NCBI GenBank assembly: GCA_934565795.1
Contig: CAKTIM010000042.1
Span: forward strand, 1-11,851
Direction of reading: 5' to 3'
Length of the DNA stretch: 11,851 bases
From: an uncultured Oscillospiraceae bacterium
GTDB lineage: Bacteria; Bacillota; Clostridia; Oscillospirales; Oscillospiraceae
A program made the translations under genes and the position numbers. The notes under the pieces were generated by a model, which saw nothing but the letters and a program-made list of their open reading frames with translations, was not told the DNA's origin and searched no databases. Shown one piece after another: positions 1-6,824 of this stretch (positions within the stretch are counted from its first letter, which is position 1; every line of letters begins with the position of its first letter).

Positions 1-4
1 GTGC

Positions 5-57
5 ACTCCTTTTTTCTTGGCTGCTTATTATATACCACATGAAGAGACGGTTGTAAA
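5..57 (-). promoter_or_regulatory. Promoter and RBS of a leftward gene starting off-window
   Basis: Read on the minus strand there is a -35 box TTTACA (52-57), a 17-base spacer and an extended -10 TGG-TATATA (29-34). A TATAAT register lies two bases further on at 27-32. A purine-rich AAAAAAGGAG (about 6-15) follows, and the start codon would fall just outside the window. The gene itself cannot be identified. Transcription runs away from pepF in the same direction, so this promoter makes that gene independent of pepF. Confidence 0.7.
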
Positions 58-77
58 GTATTAATAGATATGGGCTA

Positions 78-282
78 CTACGGGCTCAGAATGTTTGACA
101 TTCTACCTTTTTAACTACCTCTTTCTCAAAACCATACGCTGAGTGCCCTCTTCAGTCGCTGCGGCGACAGCTTCCCCCTCAGGGAAGCTTGGGGATGTAT
201 CCTTTTACGGTATACGTTCATCCTTACTGCTTCCTAAACCGTCAGGTTGAGGGTCGGCAGGTTGCCGACCCCTACGGGGGGC
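78..282. repeat. 205-base dispersed hairpin repeat, copy A
   Basis: This stretch matches 7061-7264 in the same orientation with scattered substitutions. Both copies begin CTACGG(G/A)CTCAGAATG and end in CCCCTACGGGGGGC. Conserved hairpins are GTCGC/GCGAC (155-168), AGCTTCCC/GGGAAGCT (169-189) and GGGTCGGCA/TGCCGACCC (251-271, 3-base loop). Copy A has one further hairpin, AGAATGT/ACATTCT (88-104), which copy B has lost. No convincing gene lies here. The right edge sits two bases from the pepF stop codon. It resembles a REP/BIME-like intergenic repeat. Its mobility and function are unknown. Confidence 0.85.
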
Positions 283-283
283 G

Positions 284-2035
284 TTATTCTCCTACGATCT
301 GGCAGAACTGGGCGATTTTTTCCTCTACCTCCAGCAGGGCGGTGCGCCAGAAGGATTTGTCGGTCAGGTCGATGCCTGCCACCTTGGCGGTATCCTCGGC
401 GGTGGCCACGGTGGTGGTGCGCAGGAGCTGCTTGTAGGTGGGCACGAAGGCTGCGCCCTCCTGCTCGTATTTGGCGTACAGGCCCCGGGCGAAGAGGCCG
501 CCGAAGGCGTAGGGGAAATTATAGAAGGTGGAGCCGTAGTAATGGCTCTTGCACACCCACATATAGGGGTGGCGCAGCTTCTTATCCAGCCCGTCGCCGT
601 AGCTGTCCTGCTGGGCCTGGAGCATGAGCTGGCACAGGTCGTTGGCGCTCATGAATTCCTGGCCCCGCTTTTCCAGCACGGAAGCCTCGAAGCGGTAGCG
701 GGAATAGATGTCCACGATGATCTGGGTCACGTCCTGGAGCTGGCTCTCGATGAGGTTCAGCTTCTCCTGCTCGCCGGAGGCGTGGGCGATGGCGTGATTC
801 ATCACCACGCACTCATTGAAGGTGGAGGCAGTCTCCGCCACGGGCATGGAGTAATCCCGGTTCAGGGGGCGATTATTCTGGATGCAGCGGTTGTGGAAGG
901 CGTGGCCCAGCTCATGGGCCAGGGTCACCACGTCGGAAAGGCTGCCGTCGAAATTGGTCAGGATCCGGCTCTGGCCGATGCAGGGCACCTCCGCGCAGAA
1001 CGCGCCACCGGCCTTGCCGCTGCGGGGGAAGAAGTCGATCCAGGCGTTGTCAAAGGCCTCCGCCACCATGGCGCTCAGCTCCCCATCGAAGTGGGAGAAC
1101 AGCTCCACCAGATAATCCCTGGCCTGCCCGGTCGTGAAGCGGGTGCTGCTGCGGCCCATGGGGGCGAAGAGATCGTACCAGGGCAGGCCGTTTTCGTGGC
1201 CCAGGGCCTTGCCCTTGGCCCGCAGGTACCGGCGGAACTGGGGCAGGCTTTCGTCAATGGCGGCGAACATGGCATCCAGCGTGGCCCGCTGCATATCCGA
1301 ATGCTCCAGGGTCATGGCCAGTGGGCTTTCGTAACCCCGAAGGGCGCATTCGTTCAGCGTCTCCAGCTTCAGGGAGTTCAGGGCGTAGGCCACCGGGTCG
1401 GCGATGGCGGCGTAGCTGCACAGCTCGGCCTGATAGGCGTCCCGGCGGACGTCCGCCTCTGGGGAGTAGGCCAGGTTCCGCACGGCGGAGAGGGTGATCT
1501 CCTCTCCACGGTAATTTACCTTGACGGTGCTGGTCAGGTACTGCTGCAATTCCGCCCAGGCGCTGCCGCCGGAAATTTTCAGCTTGGCCATCACCCGCTC
1601 CCCGATGCCGGGCAGCAGATGGCGGCTGGCGTCCCGGCGGCGCAGCAGCAGGAAGCGGTAGCCGGACAGAAATTCATCCCCGTCGATCAGGCTTTCCAGC
1701 TCCGGCAGCTGGGCGAACCAGCTCTCAAAGGCGGCGCTGGGCGCGGCGCTCTCGCTGTAGATGCCCATGATCCGCCCCAGCTGGGAGCCGGCCTCGGCAT
1801 CCATGGTGTCCGCCGCCTGACGCAGCTCGGCAAAGGTGAAGAGCTTCTGGGCCAGGTCGGAAATCTGCTCCTGCAGCGCCAACCCCTGCTTCAGCAGCGC
1901 GGTGGGGTCGCCGGTCAGGCTCTGGGTAAAGGTCTCCAGCTCCTTCACCGCATGCTCCAGCGCCCGCAGGTCGCGCCGAAAGGCCTCGTCCTGAAAGCCC
2001 TTGTAGATCGGATCCAAATTCCATCGTTCGTTCAT
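284..2035 (-). CDS. pepF: Oligoendopeptidase F (peptidase family M3)
   Basis: Cytoplasmic zinc metallopeptidase that cleaves short peptides during peptide turnover and nutrition. The 583-residue product has the usual PepF length of about 600. The zinc and catalytic motif HELGH is at residues 374-378, and the downstream AETASTFNE segment (E401) supplies the expected third zinc ligand. The N-terminal half is the helical region typical of the family. The frame could open 30 codons earlier, but the ATG at 2035 is chosen because AAGGAGG lies 8 bases upstream (2044-2050) and the sequence above it is promoter. It is a single-gene unit with its own promoter, divergent from the NfeD/SPFH operon. The stop codon is two bases from a dispersed repeat, and I see no U-tailed terminator after it. 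The M3 assignment is firm. The exact substrate range is not visible. Confidence 0.95.
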   Translation of the reverse strand: MNERWNLDPIYKGFQDEAFRRDLRALEHAVKELETFTQSLTGDPTALLKQGLALQEQISDLAQKLFTFAELRQAADTMDAEAGSQLGRIMGIYSESAAPSAAFESWFAQLPELESLIDGDEFLSGYRFLLLRRRDASRHLLPGIGERVMAKLKISGGSAWAELQQYLTSTVKVNYRGEEITLSAVRNLAYSPEADVRRDAYQAELCSYAAIADPVAYALNSLKLETLNECALRGYESPLAMTLEHSDMQRATLDAMFAAIDESLPQFRRYLRAKGKALGHENGLPWYDLFAPMGRSSTRFTTGQARDYLVELFSHFDGELSAMVAEAFDNAWIDFFPRSGKAGGAFCAEVPCIGQSRILTNFDGSLSDVVTLAHELGHAFHNRCIQNNRPLNRDYSMPVAETASTFNECVVMNHAIAHASGEQEKLNLIESQLQDVTQIIVDIYSRYRFEASVLEKRGQEFMSANDLCQLMLQAQQDSYGDGLDKKLRHPYMWVCKSHYYGSTFYNFPYAFGGLFARGLYAKYEQEGAAFVPTYKQLLRTTTVATAEDTAKVAGIDLTDKSFWRTALLEVEEKIAQFCQIVGE

Positions 2036-2066
2036 AGGGAATCCCTCCTTGGATATTCTACTGCCA

Positions 2067-2095
2067 ATTGTAGCGCACAATCCAGGCGCAGTCAA
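2067..2095 (-). promoter_or_regulatory. pepF promoter
   Basis: On the minus strand TTGACT (2090-2095) and TACAAT (2067-2072) are separated by 17 bases and lie about 30 bases above the pepF start, with the RBS between. The spacing and both hexamers fit a sigma-A promoter. This supports the short pepF start at 2035. Confidence 0.8.
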
Positions 2096-2146
2096 CCAAA
2101 TCAATGGTTTGACTTTCCTTTTCAAAAAATAATCTAAAAATTACTA

Positions 2147-2175
2147 TTGACAATCACGTGACCATGTGATATTAT
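2147..2175 (+). promoter_or_regulatory. Extended -10 promoter with palindrome in the spacer (NfeD/SPFH operon)
   Basis: TTGACA (2147-2152), a 17-base spacer and TATTAT (2170-2175) with an upstream TGA (extended -10) form a near-perfect sigma-A promoter. The spacer is almost filled by an imperfect 18-base palindrome, ATCACGTGACCATGTGAT (2153-2170), with ATCAC/GTGAT arms and 14 of 18 positions symmetric. A repressor bound there would cover the core promoter. That regulatory role is inferred, and no regulator gene is in the window. Confidence 0.8.
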
Positions 2176-2231
2176 CAATTCATCCAAGGGGAAGCGCCCA
2201 GAGCGCATCCCAAAAATAGGAGGTGGAAACA

Positions 2232-2678
2232 ATGTTTAGCTCACCCATCGTTCTGTGGGCAATCCTGGCGGCGGTATTTCTGGTGCTGGAGGCCGGGACG
2301 GTGGCGCTGGTCAGCATCTGGTTTGCCGTGGGCGCGCTGGCGGCGCTGGTCGCGGCGGTGCTGGGGGCGGCCATGTGGCTCCAGGTGACGGTTTTCCTGG
2401 CGGTATCCGTGCTGCTGCTGGCGCTGCTGTGGAAAAAGGTTCGCACCAAGGCCATCGGCACCAAAACCAATGTGGACAGTGTCATCGGAACCGAGGGCTA
2501 TGTCACCGAGCCGATCGACAATGTGTCCTACACCGGCCGGGTCAAGCTGGGCGGCATTACCTGGGCGGCCCGCAGCACATCCGGCGCGCCCATCGACGCG
2601 GGCACTCTGGTCAGGGTCGACCGGGTAGAGGGCGTAAAGGTCTTTGTCTCCCCGGTGCAGGTCACAGTTCAGACTTAA
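2232..2678 (+). CDS. NfeD-like membrane protein with C-terminal OB-fold domain
   Basis: A 148-residue membrane protein. Three hydrophobic segments occupy about residues 4-70 and include the EAG turn seen in NfeD proteins. A soluble domain of about 75-145 follows and fits the NfeD OB-fold pattern: G-x-V, L-G-G-x-x-W-x-A, G-x-x-V-x-V, and a closing V-x-V-x-P. It lacks the N-terminal ClpP-like protease domain, so it is the short NfeD form. The ATG at 2232 is preferred over the in-frame GTG at 2223 because AGGAGGT (2218-2224) is 7 bases before the ATG and overlaps the GTG. NfeD proteins are typical partners of SPFH proteins in membrane microdomains, and an SPFH gene follows 24 bases later in the same operon. 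The precise role is unknown. Confidence 0.9.
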   Translation: MFSSPIVLWAILAAVFLVLEAGTVALVSIWFAVGALAALVAAVLGAAMWLQVTVFLAVSVLLLALLWKKVRTKAIGTKTNVDSVIGTEGYVTEPIDNVSYTGRVKLGGITWAARSTSGAPIDAGTLVRVDRVEGVKVFVSPVQVTVQT

Positions 2679-2702
2679 AACTTAATTTGGAGGTAAAAAA
2701 GA

Positions 2703-3620
2703 ATGATTTACGTATTGATTGCCGTGCTGGCGGTGGTGTTTTTCCTCATCATCCCCAACATCAAGGTAGTGCAGCAGTCCCGCGCTTACGTCATTGAGCG
2801 GCTGGGCGTGTTCCAGAGCGTGTGGGGCGTGGGCATGCACTTCAAGATTCCCTTTGTGGATCGCATTGCCCGCAAGGTCAGCCTCAAGGAGCAGGTGCTG
2901 GACTATCCCCCCCAGCCCGTGATCACCAAGGACAATGTAACCATGCAGATCGACACCGTGGTCTATTTCCAGATCACCGACCCCAAGCTCTACTGCTACG
3001 GTGTGGAGCAGCCCATGATGGCCATGGAGACCCTGACGGCCACTACCCTGCGCAACATCATCGGCGACCTGGAGCTTGACCAGACCCTGACCTCCCGGGA
3101 CGTGGTGAACACCAAGATGCGTGCCATCCTGGACGAGGCCACCGACCCCTGGGGCATCAAGGTCAACCGGGTGGAGCTGAAAAACATCCTGCCGCCCTCC
3201 GACATCCAGAACTCCATGGAGAAGCAGATGAAGGCCGAGCGTGACCGCCGTCAGAGCATCCTCCAGGCCGAGGGCCAGAAGAAGTCCGCCATCCTCATTG
3301 CCGAGGGTGAAAAGGAATCCGCCATCCTGAGAGCCTCCGCCGAGAAGGAGGCCGCCATCCTGAAGGCTGAGGCCGAAAAGCAGGCTGCCATCCTCAAGGC
3401 CGACGGCGAGGCTGCCGCCATCCGCGCGGTGCAGCAGGCCCTGGCCGACTCCCTGGCCATGCTGAATGAGAAGGCCCCCAACGACAATGTGCTGAAGCTG
3501 AAGGCCATCGAGGCCATGCAGCACGTGGCCGACGGCCAGGCCACCAAGATCATCATCCCCAGCGAAATGCAGGGCCTGGTGGGCCTTGCCAACGGCATCG
3601 TCGAGAGCGCCAAGCAGTAA
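2703..3620 (+). CDS. SPFH/band-7 domain (stomatin/QmcA-like) membrane-associated protein
   Basis: A 305-residue protein with one N-terminal hydrophobic anchor (about residues 2-19) followed by an SPFH/band-7 domain of about 20-175. It carries the characteristic segment RAYVIERLGVFQ and the YPPQPVITKDNVTMQID stretch. Residues 178-232 are five consecutive 11-residue repeats rich in Ala, Glu and Lys (pattern AExEKxxAILx), forecasting a long helix. SPFH proteins oligomerise into rings or cages that organise membrane microdomains and modulate membrane proteases. A GGAGG RBS (2689-2693) sits 9 bases before the ATG. It is co-transcribed with the NfeD gene, and a terminator begins 14 bases after its stop. 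It belongs to the stomatin/QmcA type. It is unlikely to be HflK or HflC because there is only one SPFH gene and an NfeD partner. Confidence 0.93.
   Translation: MIYVLIAVLAVVFFLIIPNIKVVQQSRAYVIERLGVFQSVWGVGMHFKIPFVDRIARKVSLKEQVLDYPPQPVITKDNVTMQIDTVVYFQITDPKLYCYGVEQPMMAMETLTATTLRNIIGDLELDQTLTSRDVVNTKMRAILDEATDPWGIKVNRVELKNILPPSDIQNSMEKQMKAERDRRQSILQAEGQKKSAILIAEGEKESAILRASAEKEAAILKAEAEKQAAILKADGEAAAIRAVQQALADSLAMLNEKAPNDNVLKLKAIEAMQHVADGQATKIIIPSEMQGLVGLANGIVESAKQ
3234..3398 (+). repeat. Five 33-base in-frame repeats (hendecads) inside the SPFH gene
   Basis: Residues 178-232 of the SPFH protein divide cleanly into five 11-residue units starting at A178, A189, A200, A211 and A222. Each ends in a hydrophobic (S/A)-I-L-x step, and a partial sixth follows. 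At DNA level the GCC-ATC-CTG core recurs every 33 bases. An 11-residue period is expected for a right-handed or straight coiled coil. Confidence 0.8.
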
Positions 3621-3634
3621 CATATGATTTATTC

Positions 3635-3664
3635 CGCCGCCCGCGCAAGTGGGCGGCGCATTTT
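3635..3664 (+). terminator. Intrinsic terminator of the NfeD/SPFH operon
   Basis: An 8-bp GC stem CGCCGCCC/GGGCGGCG (3635-3642 with 3651-3658) has an 8-base loop. After two intervening bases it is followed by TTTT (3661-3664). It lies 14 bases after the SPFH stop. The short U tract suggests incomplete termination, so some readthrough into the next gene is possible. Confidence 0.75.
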
Positions 3665-3665
3665 A

Positions 3666-3830
3666 AAGGCAGCACCGCACAATTTGGCAAGAAGCCTCAG
3701 CCAGGATTTTTGCCTCAATTCAAGGTTTGGAAAATGAAGGAATACTGTATGTATTTCTCGTTTTTCAAACTGAAGAAGTGGGGCAAAAAGACGGCTGCGG
3801 CTCGCAGACACAATTGCGCGGTGTTGCCTT
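3666..3830. mobile_element. MITE-like palindromic element (165 bases)
   Basis: The ends are inverted repeats: AAGGCAGCACCGCACAATTT at the left against the complement of the right end, AAGGCAACACCGCGCAATTG (17 of 20 identical). The pairing continues inward almost to the centre near 3748. Matched segments include the GCCTCAGCC region with GGCTGCGG, the TTTTTGCC region with GGCAAAAA, and the GTTTGGAAAA region with TTTTTCAAAC. The whole element can therefore fold into one long imperfect hairpin. It has no transposase gene, so any movement would be non-autonomous. I see no clear target-site duplication: flanks are TTTTA and CCAAA. Its left edge abuts the terminator T run, and its right edge lies 2 bases before the DUF6440 gene's RBS. 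Confidence 0.75.
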
Positions 3831-3846
3831 CCAAAGGAGAAAAAGT

Positions 3847-4032
3847 ATGGAAAAACGTTTTGTAAAGGTCTATTCCGACGGCCTGATGACCGTCAACGAA
3901 ATCTGGGTGGACGTCAAAACCGGCGTCAACTATTTCTACCACGCCAGCGGCAACTCCGGCGGCCTGTCCCCCCTGCTGGATCGCGACGGAAAGCCCGTGG
4001 TATCCACACTGCCGGTGCAGGAGGAGAAATAA
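3847..4032 (+). CDS. Small DUF6440 family protein
   Basis: A 61-residue protein recognised from the DUF6440 pattern: an N-terminal RF-x-x-x-YSDG strand, then WVDxxTGVNYFYH, and near the C-terminus GGLSPLLDRDGKPVV. There is no signal peptide or membrane segment, so it is probably cytoplasmic. Its function is unknown. The ATG at 3847 is chosen because AAAGGAG (3833-3839) is 7 bases before it. A longer in-frame start at 3727 lies inside the palindromic element and has no RBS. Transcription must come from readthrough of the SPFH terminator or from within the element, since no clear promoter is visible. I treat family membership as likely and the biology as open. Confidence 0.85.
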   Translation: MEKRFVKVYSDGLMTVNEIWVDVKTGVNYFYHASGNSGGLSPLLDRDGKPVVSTLPVQEEK

Positions 4033-4035
4033 CAT

Positions 4036-4063
4036 AGGCCACCCCCGGCGGGAACCTGTTTTT
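4036..4063 (+). terminator. Weak terminator candidate after the DUF6440 gene
   Basis: A hairpin of two short arms (AGG/CCT and CCC/GGG, with an internal loop) is followed by TTTTT (4059-4063), four bases after the stop codon. The stem is poor, so this is only a candidate. Confidence 0.3.
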
Positions 4064-4335
4064 GCGGCGCATGCCAATTGCATGAGCAAGCAATTTCCTC
4101 TTTTCACAGCCGCCTTTGGTTCACGGCGCTGTTGTACCACATCCGGCAGCGGAATGTTAAAATCTGAGTATCCTTCGTAAAGAAGTAGTTGGCAGATTGT
4201 CAAAAAATAATCGTAAAATGGGTGCAATTTGCCCAGTATTCTTTTGGGCGGGGATACCGTATAATATCTCTGAAAACGGCGGAAGGCCGAATTTTTGGGG
4301 GCCGGGTGGTCTCTGGGAAAGGTGAGGGAATACAT
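4064..4335 (+). promoter_or_regulatory. Upstream regulatory region of the alpha-xylosidase gene
   Basis: There is no gene on either strand that I can support. A perfect TATAAT lies at 4260-4265, 70 bases before the start codon, but no spacer of 16-19 bases gives a plausible -35 box, which suggests help from an activator (inference). Symmetric elements are CATGC/GCATG (4070-4084), a nested pair AATCTG/CAGATT around CTTC/GAAG (4161-4198), and GCCCA/TGGGC (4231-4249) where the -35 should be. The last is the best placed candidate operator. An SD-like AAAGGTGAGG ends 8 bases before the ATG. Confidence 0.5.
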
Positions 4336-6675
4336 ATGAAATTCAGCAACGGATGTTGGCTGCAACGGGAGGGCTGTGAGTGCTTCTCTCCGGCGCAGGT
4401 TTATTTTACGAAGATCGAGGCGGACAGCGTTACCATCTGCGCCCCCACCGGGCGGATCAATCATCGGGGAGATACGCTGGGCGGCGTGAATCTGACGATT
4501 CATATCTCCGCTCCGTACCCGGAGGTGCTGCGCATGCAGGTGTGGCATCACGCGGGGCTGCGGGAGCGGGCGCCGAAATTTGAGCTTGCCCCGGCCCGGA
4601 GCGGTCTGCTGCGGGCGCAGGAGAGTGAGGAGCTGCTCACCGTGTCCAGCGGCACGCTGCGCATTGAGATCCGCAAGGACAATGCGTCCTTCGCCTTCTT
4701 CCAGGGGGACAAGCAGCTCACCGGCTCCCAGTACCGGGATCTGGCCTACATGAAGACGGACTGGAAGGGCACCGCCTACGACCGGGGGCCGGAGGATGCC
4801 TACATGCGTCAGCAGCTGACCCTGGGGGTGGGCGAGCTGATCTACGGCCTGGGCGAGCGGTTCGGCGCGTTTGTCAAGAACGGGCAGAGCGTGGATATCT
4901 GGAATGAGGACGGCGGCACCTCCACGGAGCAGTCCTACAAAAACATTCCGTTTTATCTGTCCAACCGGGGCTACGGCGTATTTGTCAATCACCCGGAACG
5001 GGTATCCTTTGAGGTGGCCTCCGAGTTGGTCAGCCGGGTGGGCTTTTCCGTGCCGGGGGAGCGGCTGGACTATTTCCTGATCGGCGGCCCCACCATGAAG
5101 GACGTGCTGGTGCGCTACACCGACATCACCGGCAAGCCCGGTATGCCCGCGCCCTGGACGTTCGGCCTGTGGCTGAGCACCTCCTTTACCACCAATTATG
5201 ACGAGGCGACGGTCAACTCCTTTGTGGACGGCATGCTGGAGCGGGGCATCCCGCTGAAGGTATTCCACTTCGACTGCTTCTGGATGAAGGAATTCTCCTG
5301 GTGCGACTTTCTGTGGGATCACCGGGTGTTCCCCGACCCTGTGGGGATGCTGAAGCGGCTGAAGGAGAAGGGCCTGAAGATCTGCGTATGGATCAACCCC
5401 TACATCGGCCAGGAATCCGCCATCTTCCGGGAGGGCGTGGAGGGAGGCTACTTCCTCAAGCGGCCCAACGGCGACGTATGGCAGTGGGATATGTGGCAGC
5501 CGGGCATGGCCATTGTGGACTTCACCAACCCGGCGGCCCGGGCCTGGTACGGCTCCAAGCTGGAAGCACTGCTGGACATGGGCGTGGACTGCTTCAAGAC
5601 CGACTTCGGCGAGCGGATCCCCACGGACTGCGTGTATTTCGACGGCTCCGACCCGGTGAAGATGCACAACTACTACACCTATCTCTACAACCAGACCGTC
5701 CACGATGTGATCAGCGCCAAGAAGGGCGAAAAGGAGGCCATCCTCTTTGCCCGCTCCGCCACCGCCGGCGGGCAGAAGTTCCCGGTGCACTGGGGCGGCG
5801 ACTGCTGGTCGGACTACGAGCCGATGGAGGAGAGCCTGCGGGGCGGCCTGAGCCTGTGCTCCTCCGGCTTCGGCTTCTGGAGCCACGACATCGGCGGCTT
5901 TGAAAGCCAGTCCACGGCGGACGTATACAAGCGCTGGTGCGCCTTTGGCCTGCTCAGCACCCATTCCCGGCTCCATGGCTCCAGCTCCTACCGGGTGCCC
6001 TGGAATTACGACGAGGAATCCGTGGATGTGGTGCGCTTCTTCGCCAAGCTCAAGGCCCGCCTGATGCCCTATCTGTACCGCAACGCCATCGAGACTCACC
6101 AGACCGGCGTGCCCATGATGCGCTCCATGGCGCTGGAATATCCCGGCGACCGCAGCTGCGACTATCTGGCCCACCAGTATTTCCTGGGCGACAGTCTGCT
6201 GGTGGCCCCCATCTTCAACGATCAGAGCATGGCGGGGTATTATCTGCCTGCGGGCACCTGGACATCCGTCCTCACCGGCGAGGCGCGCCAGGGCGGCAAA
6301 TGGTACCGGGAAAAGCACGGCTATCTGAGCATTCCCCTGTACGTCAGGGAAAGCAGCATCCTTGCCCTGGGCGCGCGGGACGACGACGCGGTGTATGACT
6401 ACGCCGACGGCGTGACCCTGAACGTCTACGCCCTCCAGGACGGCGCGACGGCGCAGACCGTGGTCTACTCCCCGGACAATCAGGCGGAGCTGCACGCCCA
6501 GGTATCCCGCCAGGGCGGCATCTACCGCATCAGGCTCCAGGGCAAAAAGCCCTGCAAGCTGGCCCTGATAAACGCAGGCACCCCCAAATCCGCCACCTGC
6601 CCCTATCAGCAGAACGGCGCAACCCCCATCCTGTCCCCGGAGGGAGACGGAGATATCACCGTTTCCTTTGAATAA
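4336..6675 (+). CDS. yicI: alpha-Xylosidase, YicI type (glycoside hydrolase family 31)
   Basis: A retaining cytoplasmic glycosidase that removes alpha-1,6-linked xylose from xyloglucan-derived oligosaccharides such as isoprimeverose. The product is 779 residues (E. coli YicI has 772). An N-terminal beta-sandwich of about 1-245 is followed by the (beta/alpha)8 barrel and C-terminal beta domains. The nucleophile is D423 in KTDFGERIPTD and the acid/base is D489 in HWGGDC, matching YicI D416 and D482 with a constant +7 offset. C314 and F315 in FHFDCFWM match YicI C307 and F308, the pair tied to xylose rather than glucose specificity. The ATG at 4336 matches the YicI N-terminus; the frame is open further upstream, but there it crosses the -10 box. 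There is no signal peptide. It is a single-gene unit ended by a strong terminator, with no transporter beside it. Confidence 0.95.
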   Translation: MKFSNGCWLQREGCECFSPAQVYFTKIEADSVTICAPTGRINHRGDTLGGVNLTIHISAPYPEVLRMQVWHHAGLRERAPKFELAPARSGLLRAQESEELLTVSSGTLRIEIRKDNASFAFFQGDKQLTGSQYRDLAYMKTDWKGTAYDRGPEDAYMRQQLTLGVGELIYGLGERFGAFVKNGQSVDIWNEDGGTSTEQSYKNIPFYLSNRGYGVFVNHPERVSFEVASELVSRVGFSVPGERLDYFLIGGPTMKDVLVRYTDITGKPGMPAPWTFGLWLSTSFTTNYDEATVNSFVDGMLERGIPLKVFHFDCFWMKEFSWCDFLWDHRVFPDPVGMLKRLKEKGLKICVWINPYIGQESAIFREGVEGGYFLKRPNGDVWQWDMWQPGMAIVDFTNPAARAWYGSKLEALLDMGVDCFKTDFGERIPTDCVYFDGSDPVKMHNYYTYLYNQTVHDVISAKKGEKEAILFARSATAGGQKFPVHWGGDCWSDYEPMEESLRGGLSLCSSGFGFWSHDIGGFESQSTADVYKRWCAFGLLSTHSRLHGSSSYRVPWNYDEESVDVVRFFAKLKARLMPYLYRNAIETHQTGVPMMRSMALEYPGDRSCDYLAHQYFLGDSLLVAPIFNDQSMAGYYLPAGTWTSVLTGEARQGGKWYREKHGYLSIPLYVRESSILALGARDDDAVYDYADGVTLNVYALQDGATAQTVVYSPDNQAELHAQVSRQGGIYRIRLQGKKPCKLALINAGTPKSATCPYQQNGATPILSPEGDGDITVSFE

Positions 6676-6678
6676 GCC

Positions 6679-6725
6679 AAATACAGCCGTGAGCGGTTCA
6701 AGGATCGCTCACGGCTGTATTTTTT
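6679..6725 (+). terminator. Strong intrinsic terminator of yicI
   Basis: A perfect 17-bp stem (6679-6695 with 6706-6722) has a 10-base loop and runs into a T tract ending at 6725. It lies three bases after the stop codon. The A run on the left arm would also allow some function in the opposite direction. Confidence 0.93.
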
Positions 6726-6824
6726 GCCTGAACGAAACGTAGCCACCCCGCAGCGTTAGCGGTTTTGATAGTGGTACGTTCTTCATTGAGGGTAAATTGA
6801 ATGGTGACCGCCAATCCGTAGGGG

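Noticed and set aside
78..282. CRISPR array or tRNA-like structure in the hairpin repeats
   Set aside because: There are no regularly spaced short direct repeats with unique spacers, and the stems do not form a cloverleaf.
189..627. Small plus-strand frames at the left edge
   Set aside because: They start inside the dispersed repeat and run into antisense pepF, with Arg/Pro-rich shadow composition.
542..2137. Long plus-strand open frame opposite pepF
   Set aside because: It is the GC-rich antisense shadow of a confidently identified M3 peptidase, with no RBS and a Gly/Ala/His/Val-rich composition typical of such shadows.
2682..3623. Minus-strand frame opposite the SPFH gene
   Set aside because: Leu/Gly/His-rich shadow of the repetitive SPFH coding sequence.
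4270..4283. Catabolite-response (cre) site just after the yicI -10 box
   Set aside because: TGAAAACG matches the left half, but the right half GCGGAA does not fit the palindrome.
4189..4335. 49-codon N-terminal extension of the alpha-xylosidase
   Set aside because: It contains the -10 box, and the product from 4336 already matches the YicI N-terminus.
3715..6495. 926-codon minus-strand open frame opposite yicI
   Set aside because: It runs antisense to the YicI gene, crosses the MITE-like element and the DUF6440 gene, has no RBS and shows no recognisable domain.
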